Source: Rhizopus arrhizus
Taxonomy: Eukaryota; Mucoromycota; Mucoromycetes; Mucorales; Rhizopodaceae
NCBI GenBank assembly: GCA_024220505.1
Contig: JAKZZE010000005.1
Coordinates: forward strand, 1,572,501 to 1,636,500
Direction: 5' to 3'
Length of the DNA stretch: 64,000 nucleotides
Within the stretch, counting starts at the first letter, position 1. Each line of letters opens with the position of its first letter. Positions 55,786 through 64,000 of the stretch are shown piece by piece. Position numbers and translations under genes: made by a program. The notes under the pieces were generated by a model. That model worked only from the letters and a program-made list of their open reading frames with translations. It did no database searches and was not told the DNA's origin.

Positions 55786-56206
55786 TTAATGGTTTCCAAA
55801 AAAAATGTATGTATAGAAACTATATTAGTTATATGTATATTTTATAAAAAAAATTGAATGTACAATAAGACAAAAAGGTTAGCTCATGTACAAAAGGGAA
55901 AGAAAGAGGTAAAACGGGAATTTTGTGTCATCTATGTAACAAAATAAAGTACAATATTTGTTTGATTGAAGTTAATCCTTTGTCCTCTCTTTTTTTTTTT
56001 GGCTTATTTTTTATATTTTTTTCCTTTTTTCTTTTTTTTTTGCATGTTTATTTTGTCCCTTTTCTTCTTTTTTTTTTTCTTTGTTTTTTTTGTATTAGTA
56101 ATTGAGAGGCACAGCAAGAAGATCAAATTCATTTTTTTTTTTTTTTCAAAAGAAAAAGTAACTTCCATGTTATGTACAGTTGTTCTGGCAAAAAAAAGGA
56201 TAAGAT
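55786..56206. other. Short intergenic region with long T-runs
   Basis: The 3' flank of the Pumilio gene and very T-rich, low-complexity DNA (55985-56150). No gene was recognised. Confidence 0.5.
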
Positions 56207-59134
56207 TTACTGAGAAGCAGTAGCTGTGCTCTCACGCTGATCGTCTGAACCAGTAGTAACGAGAGGCAATAGCTTTTCTACTTCTATTATACAAGTTAGC
56301 ATTTTTTAGCAATAAAAAGCGTTTCTAATTTACTTTGAATTAAATGCTTGCCATAGGTATACTTTTTCAAAAATTGAAGATGAGGCTTGATCTTTGTTAC
56401 AAGTAATTCGCGTTGGTCATCATCTACAACATCCAACATCTTCTGGATAACGTAATTAGCATACTGATCCTTCATCATAATAGCAAGTGGCAAAGTTCTA
56501 TTCGGAAAAATTAATATTATGTATCAAATCACGGCTTGTATCTTCTTACCCGTCAGGTCTTGGCTGAAGTACTTCTTCAATCAACAACTGTCGGTCTCGT
56601 TTCGAGCCAAAATCGACACATTTCTCTACAACATTACTTGCAAACTTGTGTTTGCTTAACTGTAATACATGTCCTCGGATTTTCTCAATGACAAGTGATT
56701 TATCTGCGGGTCTTCCGCGTTCCAAAATGTGTTGAATTACATAGTTTCCGTATTGGTCTTGAACTAATTGGCTAGTACAGCGATGCAACTCATCAAGCAA
56801 TGGTCCCTGTATACATTCGATTAACTTTTAATCTATACAAAATAATCCTTATTTACCGTCTGATCTTCGGTGCAATGTTCAAACATACGTTGAATGACCC
56901 TACAACCATAAGGGTGAGTAGCAAGGTTATACACTTGACCATGGAAAGCATCAATAATGAATTGGATATGCTGAGCAGGAACGCGTTCGATAGCCTTCTG
57001 AATAACATGATTACCATTTTGATCCTTGATACATTTCAAAACACAGCCATCTAGTTCTTTGACAAGCTTAGCTTGCTGCTCTGTTAACACATGTTCCAAG
57101 GCCTTTTGAACCACACGACAGCCATACATCTGAAGTGAAAGTGACAATACATGCCCTTCCATTTGTTTAGCCAAAATTGTCTTTTGCATTTGGTTCCCAT
57201 GCTCAAAGAATTTCTGCAGCACATAGTTCCCAAACACATCTGTCATTAATTGAAGAGCGTTGGGTAACACTTCTTCAAACACCATTTGTTTTTCATCACT
57301 GTTTGCTGTTTCCAATTTTTGTTGAATGAAGCGAGATCCGTGCTGATCTCCGCTAAACTCGACAATATGTCCATCAATGTCCTTGAGCTCATACTTTTTG
57401 TTTTTTGAATTTCTGAATTCTTCCAGCAAAGGACTGCGAATGCTCATGGCAATATCTTGTGATGATTGTACTTGCTGGTGTTGATTGTGATGATGCTTGT
57501 CGGATCTTGCTTTTAGTACGTTACTGTTATTAAGTTGCATCTGTTGCTGCAGTAACAATTGCTGACGAGCAGCAAGTATCTGTTGCTGCTGCTGTTGAAT
57601 TAGCAGATGCTGTTGTTGAAGAGCACGAAGTTTCTTATCGGTTGCATTATTAGGAAGTGGGTTGTCAGGGAAACCAGCAGGATCGATACCAGCAGGCGCT
57701 GTCAAGGGTCCATTCAAATGACTCAAGTTGGCAGCGGCAGAAACAGCAGCTATAGAACTGGTTATTAGATTTTATAAGACAAGTAACACAATCATAGCAC
57801 ATACCTTGTTGTTGTTGTTGTCTGCGATAAGCTGTATCTCCTTGGCTCCAACGACCATACATCGATAAGTCTAAACCTAATGCCCCCTCATCCTCAGGAA
57901 GCGTATTATAAAGAGCTTGTTGATTGTAAAGATGGGGAGAAGCGCCAAGACCAAAATACGGACTGTTAACAGCGCTTAACGATTGAAAACGTGAAGCTTG
58001 TTGCACTTGTTGCATATATTGGGCATTCGGTGTGGTTGCATTGTATTCCTCCTAAATGACATTAAAAGGCAAGAAGAATCTAATAACCATGTACTTACTT
58101 CATCATTAAGACCAAATCCTCCAAACTGGTTCATTAGCATTTCAGTTTGACGATCCATATCATCGTACACGTTTCTTCCGGGAGGAGTTGAGTTGGGACG
58201 TGCAGGAGGTGTTCCAGGAAAAGCAAATTTATTGCGTACAGGAGGGGATATAGGATTGTCATCCATTGTCATGTGCAACATGGAAGGTAAGTTGTTACTA
58301 CTGTCTTGATGAGCACTAGCTAACGAGGAGGATGAGGATTGACGGTTTCTGTACATCATATCGTCGTACTCTAAAGCAGTCAATTGGTCGCGATATTGCT
58401 TTTGTATAGCATCCAAATCTCCAACTAAAGCAGGGTCATCAAATGAGAAACCGCTGTTGGTACTATTGCTTGCCGTGACAGCAGTATGTCGTTGTCGAGC
58501 TTGTTGCTGAAGGGCAAATAAAGGAGAAGGTGTCCTTGGAAAGTCCTATAGGAAAAACTATAAGAAATCAAAAGCCCCTCTTTTTTTTATTTATTTATTT
58601 ACTTGTTGAATCAAATCGACTAAGTTTCTTTGGCGCCTGTTTGCTAGAGTGTCTTCCTTTTTACCTTGACTCACGTTATTGAATGCTCGTGGATCCTGAA
58701 CACCTAATTCTAAAGAAATTATATTTTAGAAAAACAGCAAGATTTCCTTTTTTTATTTTTGTTCATCTAATTTACCTTCTTCTCGTTGCCATAATTGTCG
58801 CTGAGCATTTGGCTGGCGTCCATCCTGGCTATCTCGATGGGTTGAATCCACAAAGCCATCTGGCACTCCACGCCTCGGATTCATTAATTGCTGTGTAGGT
58901 GGCGCGCTATTCGAGCGATGGTCATCTGGGAACAACGAAGAAGAATTGCCAGCAAATAAGTCTTCATAGTCAAGTTTACCGTGTAAAAGTGCCGCAATCT
59001 ATTGAAACATTGAGCAACAAAAAAGCAATTGGGGCTTTCCAGATACTTACTTGTCCTTGAGGCTGGTTTTCTGCTTTTGGCTGATGTAAGTCAGACTTCT
59101 GACCACCTGGCGACATGGGTCGACGTGGCTGCAT
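56207..59134 (-). CDS. Pumilio (PUF) RNA-binding protein
   Basis: Nine exons join in frame to 832 aa: 59134-59051, 58998-58776, 58709-58603, 58545-58099, 58051-57805, 57749-56857, 56806-56550, 56497-56334, 56283-56207. The N-terminal half is low-complexity (Gln/Ser-rich, [20 protein letters not shown]). The C-terminal half has eight PUF repeats. Their base-reading triplets in order are SRQ (HGSRFIQ), NYQ (FGNYVLQ), CRQ (YGCRVVQ), NHQ (NGNHVIQ), CRQ (YGCRVIQ), NYQ (YGNYVIQ), SNE (FASNVVE) and NYQ (YANYVIQ). By the known PUF code this reads UGUAUAUA, as for human PUM1 and yeast Puf3. It should bind 3' UTRs and repress or destabilise mRNAs in the cytoplasm. The last intron has a clear GCTAAC branch site. 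Confidence 0.95.
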
Positions 59135-60544
59135 TTGTTTTTTTTAAAAAAAAAAAGACAATTTTTTTATAGAAAAAAAAAAGAAGCGGGACGCTTTGAA
59201 AGTCAGGGAAGATTTCCTTTCTGTTTGAAACTCCTATGCGACAAAGGTGACGTGAACTACTTCCCAGCCTACAAAACTTTAAAGCAACATGCAGCTGTTT
59301 TCAAATGATTTACAATTACTCAAGACCTTTCTTCAAACGGATTGAAATGTACGCTGGTATATTTGTATTTTCTACTTTAATAGTTGTTTAAGAGTCGAGT
59401 ACAGCTCATATATATTTTTAGTGTTGCACATCATCTATTACTGCATTGGGTATTCAGCTATCTCTGTATGGATCTTTAGTTACACGCCATTAGTATTTAT
59501 AGATCAATATTATCTCTTGCCACTTTCGTCATCTCTACTAGAGACTATATCCGTTTTCAATCGTTTTGATTAATACTGCCAGGGGGGAAATTTAACAGTC
59601 TTAAATTACATTACATTGTGCTATAAAGCATTTACATTTTTTTTGACAAAGTTTATATTGAAGCTATGCTTTGTTGACTCTAGCAAAAGGCTTAGTGGAA
59701 TTTGAATCGTATACCGAAAAGTGTTGATAGAAATAAAAGAGAGCTATTCATCCATAAATAATCATGACAGCTTTATAAAGATTCAAGCGCTTTCTTTTCT
59801 ACAGTTGATGTGCCTATAATAAAGTTTTTCAAACCAAGACGTTATTATTTAAACCATGCTTTAATGTTAATAAATAATATTTAGAGTTGAAATATTAGAG
59901 AGGCTTTTTTTTTGTGCCTGATTTTTTTTAAAAAAATCTGTTTTAAGCTTTGATAAAAAAAATATAAAAATCAGAAACAATGTTCTTTGTATGAAATATC
60001 GAAAAGCTTTCCTATCCATCATCTAACTGAATATACCAAAATACTTTATCAAAATGAAGCCTAATTATTTCTATCCATTATTAAAGCAGATATGTAAATG
60101 ATGCATATAAAAGAAGGTATAAAGAAATACGTCCAGTCGTATACATTGAGCCTTTTCATTTGTAATTTTTAAAGGCATCTAAATAAAAATTAATTGATAT
60201 GCTTCTTTATAAAAATTTATTTGTTTTTTGACGGTTGTATTATTTCAATTTGTAAATGTTACTAATCACTAGCACCTGTAGACTTATTGTATTATTCTAT
60301 ACCAATTTCGACAAACCTCTTTGTAAGAAGTCTTTTTTTGTTAGAACTTTACAAGAAAATAATAACCATACAGTGAAAGAAACCTTTTCTTGCAGTGAGT
60401 CCATATATTTTCCTATACGACTGAATTAAAAAATACCATACCATTTGATAGGATTACGAATTACAAATACAAGTGCTTGGCTTTTGATTCACTCGATTCT
60501 GTAGTCTATAAAATGCTCCATTTATTGATAGCAAGACCAAAGGA

Positions 60545-60581
<37 letters not shown>

Positions 60582-62699
60582 TTCAAAGCTGTTCTTGAAC
60601 CTTTTAATCTATTAACCAGTTCGATAGAGCTCGGTATTTTTCAGCTGCTTTTTGGATTTTGTATGACCCTTTCCACTAAAGATTTACGCCAGGTAATGAC
60701 AGATATACTTGATCTTGGTGATAGTAATCATAGAGGCTTGAGCGACGCTGTATATTCCTCACAATATCTTTACTGATAGTAAATTTGATCATGGTTTAAG
60801 ACACTACTACATTGAAAATAAGGAATGAAAGTGATTATGGCCCCAGCACTCTATTTACTACATATTAGAGATTCTGAGAAACGAACAATTATTTTTTTAA
60901 TTTTGATTTCAGTATTCAAGACAAAAACCAGAGCAAGCGATGTTTGGATTAACAGCGAAACATATCACACGGGTTTAGATTGATCATTTAAGCTTTTAAG
61001 TACAAAATACGTAGAGCCCTCATCTTTCAGAACATTTTTCAATTTGATAATAAAGCTATGAGTTAAAATGCTTACATTTATGTACCCATGAACAACAATA
61101 TCGAATGTGCTCATCAACCAGTTATTTTTTGGAGACTCGGATAAATGGATAAATGGATAAAAGAAAAGTTTGCTTTCTTTTATATCATATATTTATTTTC
61201 AACAGAAAATGATGATTGTTAAAGGTTAAAAAGATTAAAAATCAATTCAATACATAAGTAATAAGTATTTGACTTAAAAGTTTTTTTGTTTTGTTTTGAA
61301 CGATGGTCTGTGCGATAAAGACAACCTGGGTATCGTAAGATCCAAAAAAGATGCTTTTACATGAAACAAATTGTACTGATTCTGTAAACATTAAGAAGAC
61401 CTGTTACCTAGAAGAATAAAGGGAAGATGAGAAACATAGAAATTTAAAGAACAAAGAGATTTCACAAGTGTGATCATTCCAATAATAAAATATCAATAGA
61501 ATGTCGCTGGTGTTTTGTAGCAGACAAACCAATGAGAGATACAATGATTTACAAAATTTAGGAAATATTTAGCTGTACAGATATGCACGGGTAATGAATT
61601 CATTGGTTTTGCAAAATTTTATTTTTATTAAATGTTTCATGATATAGTCAAGTCCATGTGGAGTGAACAAGACGCTTATGTTGAAAATTTCTTAGTGGTT
61701 CCTGGGTAACGAAACACAGATCAAAGGAATTGCTACGTAAAGAAGGTAAGCCCATGCATCTGTAAATGAAAAGTGCTTCATAAAATATAAATTGTCATTC
61801 GAATATAGCTTATTGCTTTCTGTCGGATCTTTTATGCGTGTCATTATAAATGAATTCCCACCATTGTTCATTTTCATTGGTTCCTTAAATAAAGATGGGC
61901 ATGAGCGAGAAGAAAGATGTCATCTGCAAGAATATTGCATTGTGTTACTATAGATACATGCATAACAACCAAAGCTTATTTTACATTGTCATAAAATGGG
62001 GGAGGAGATTCTATTCTATTTCCCGCTTAAAAAGCACAAGTGTGCATGTAAACAATTGTTTTGCATAAAGAGGGGGATCACAGCTTCTTTTAGAACCAAT
62101 CAAAGAAACCACTCATTCAGTCGTGAAACACAAATGTTTCTGAGATACTTTTAAGGGTAATTTTTTTACCTATTCTCTCACATGAATTTATACGAGTTCA
62201 AATAAGGCATAAGCAATCAAGAGATTGAACTCCGTTAATTAAAAAAAGGAACAAATGTGCAAATAAGTTGCGTAAATAAAAGAAAGTAAAATCATGTTTA
62301 TTCTGATAATGTATGTTGTTCATAATTTTTTTTAAAAAAAAAGAAGGGACATTTTAAGGCCAAAAAAAAAGGGTGGCTTTATCCCCCCGCCTGCTTAATA
62401 AATCAAGGCTGTAACACAGAAATGACTTGCCACAAACATATTCTTTAGATGGTTCAAATGTAGTAAGAATAAAAGATAAAGAAGGTTAGCCAGAAAACAA
62501 AGAGAGAAAGAGAAAGAGAGAGAGAACAATGAAAGGATTGGGATGAATAAAGACTGAAATAAATCTATTTTTGTATGTTATACAAGAAAATAAAGTTTAG
62601 AAACAAAAATAAAATTGAGAAAGTTTTAATGTTTATTATATTTACAGAATTATAGTGTGGGGGCATATATTTTTATATAGAATACACGTGTGTTAATAA
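59135..62699. other. Gene-poor stretch, 3.6 kb
   Basis: AT-rich DNA with long T- and A-runs (a T-run of about 30 near 60550). Frames at 60477-60776 and 61692-61877 are short and without recognised domains. The latter (minus strand) ends in a hydrophobic AWAYLLYVAIPLICVS and might be an exon of a small membrane protein, but nothing supports this further. No RNA gene was recognised. Confidence 0.45.
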
Positions 62700-63601
62700 T
62701 TAGGCATAAAAATTTTGTTGTTGAGAGTAACGATGGTGATGATTATAGTTGGGAGATGACATCCAATGAGGTATAAAGTTTGAAGTAGGATGAATACAGT
62801 TTGAGTAATGTTCTTCTTGTGACTTTTGACGCATCTTATTTTCACGTTTTTGTTTTCTCCACATCTTGCGAAGTTCTTTGAATTCAGCAGGTTGTCTTTT
62901 AAGGCCCTGAAAGAAGAAGATGAATAAGAAGGAAAAGTGAAGATGAGTAGACTTACATGTTTTTGCATAGAAACATGAGCATTTAAATGATTGAGGGTAC
63001 CATATGATTTTGTACAATTTTGAAAATTACATTTATATAATCTTTCAACTTCATGATATTTTCTTCTTGGTCTCTTTTTTTGTTGAACACCAGGCAGTGG
63101 TACAAATGAAAAAACTTTTTGGTTATTATTGGTGTATGCACCGTCACCTGTCATAAGTACGCCATCGATGACGGAGGTAGGTGGTGAAGGTAAATGTTGA
63201 GAGCGAACTGAAGGCGTAAGAGACAAGAGTGGAGCTCCATTGTTTGAAAGAGAAAGTGGATGTTGCATCATGTAAAAGCTGTTGTCATAGCTACCATTTC
63301 TTTGATTTTCGGGCGCGTTTATCCTTGTCTTTTGTTGACTGTGTGGATCACAGGGCGCGGGAAGCATATGAGATAAAGGAGGTAAAGAACTAGTCAAGTC
63401 AATGTTTACAGCAGCAGCAGCAGCGGCCATAGAAGGATCCATGGTTGGATGTAAAGAAGGGGCTGTGGGTAAGTATTGTCTGTGAACAGGGGATGCTTGC
63501 TGAGCATAAAAGTGACGGTGACCCCCAGGATCATAATAATTCATACTTGGAGGGGAAGATGAAACCTTGGGAGCTGTGACAAGAGTGTGATTGTTTTGCA
63601 T
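62700..63601 (-). CDS. C2H2 zinc-finger transcription factor, CON7-like
   Basis: Two exons (63601-62957 and 62906-62700; a 50-nt intron with GTAAGT and TTTCAG) join to 283 aa. The N-terminal 175 residues are disordered, with a poly-Ala run and Pro/Ser/His-rich stretches. The DNA-binding core follows: PRRKYHEVERLYKCNFQNC, then TKSYGTLNHLNAHVSMQKHG, then LKRQPAEFKELRKMWRKQKR. This single C2H2 finger with the GTLNHLNAHV helix and the basic PAEFKE(L/I)RK extension is the signature of fungal CON7-type regulators of morphogenesis and cell-wall genes. The C-terminus is His/Asn/Gln-rich. Nuclear. Confidence 0.85.
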
Positions 63602-64000
63602 AATCTTATTTAAAAAAAAAAAAAAGAATAAAAAAAAAAATTTTAGAATAAAAAAGTTGACCTTTTATATTTTGAGTTTATATTAAATCTATATTTTTGA
63701 CTTTAACCTCTTTAAGGTATTTTACATTACACTTAATATACCTGATTACCCAATAAAATAAAGAATCCTCCATTTGAGAAACCTCGCAGATCTCATTATC
63801 TCTCTTTTAGACTTGTACGACGTGAATTGTCAGAAAAAAAATTTGTTGTTCGGTGTTGAAAATTGATAAAACGTCGATCTTTTCTTTTTTTTCTAAATGG
63901 ATTATTTTTGGAATAAACACATATGATTTTCTTTCAATTGATGAATAATGTACTACTTCAATTTCTACTAATTCATCTTTTAATTATCTTTTTTTTTTTT
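63602..64000. promoter_or_regulatory. Upstream region of the CON7-like gene
   Basis: AT-rich 5' flank with A-runs directly before the ATG (63607-63640). Nothing else was recognised to the window end. Confidence 0.4.

Noticed and set aside
60477..60776. Possible small gene of 99 codons
   Set aside because: The frame is bridged by a T-run encoding poly-Phe and has no recognisable motif or splice context.

Overview
The window looks like nuclear DNA of an early-diverging fungus, most likely of the Mucorales (Mucoromycota). Protein genes carry short introns of about 42-68 nt with GTAAGT/GTAAAT-type donors. The intergenic DNA is AT-rich with long A/T runs. Two lineage-restricted gene types recalled from Mucorales genomes occur: a YCRKS/DYAG recombinase-like family and an ERTYW family with paired C2H2 fingers. 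The LINEs resemble the LINE-1-like elements reported from Mucor. The species cannot be named from sequence alone.

Layout. 1-4.2 kb: two minisatellite arrays in opposite orientation enclose a four-exon recombinase-like gene (484-1750) and a truncated, inverted paralogue (1836-2051). 4.2-18.8 kb: a Tc1/mariner relic is split by three near-identical full-length LINEs in head-to-tail tandem, with the same 12-bp target sequence before, between and after the copies. 18.8-19.6 kb: a 5'-truncated LINE with a poly(A) tail. 20.5-23.1 kb: a PP2C phosphatase whose first two exons encode a winged-helix-like region. 24.7-30.1 kb: a 5,388-bp composite with Tc1/mariner-like ends, TA flanks and 1,396-bp inverted arms. 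It encloses a deleted chromovirus and a C2H2/ERTYW gene. 30.8-35.2 kb: a pseudogene, a small secreted double-psi beta-barrel protein and an old LINE tail. 36-48.5 kb is mostly ordinary gene space: an MFS anion permease, PRPP synthetase, VID27, two tandem GT15 mannosyltransferases (one frameshifted) and a Ser/Thr-rich single-pass membrane protein. 49.7-55.8 kb: a second mariner relic carrying a second, decayed full-length LINE. 56.2-63.6 kb: a Pumilio/PUF protein, a 3.5-kb gene-poor stretch and a CON7-like C2H2 regulator.

The most interesting pattern links the mobile parts. Three independent LINE insertion events, with different target duplications, lie within about 100 bp of a Tc1/mariner terminus. 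All three are in the same orientation relative to that terminus. This suggests a LINE lineage that uses mariner ends as its landing site, and repeated use of one site would explain the tandem triple. The minisatellite unit also resembles a mariner end (CAGTG...CGGTTTAATTTT).

Exon joins for seven genes were worked out by hand from splice signals and reading frame. Six give intact frames: 363, 847, 498, 320, 736 and 832 codons before the stop. The seventh, the second GT15 copy, is one nucleotide short of a 450-aa frame, the same length as its intact neighbour. Family names come from motif recognition, not from database searches.
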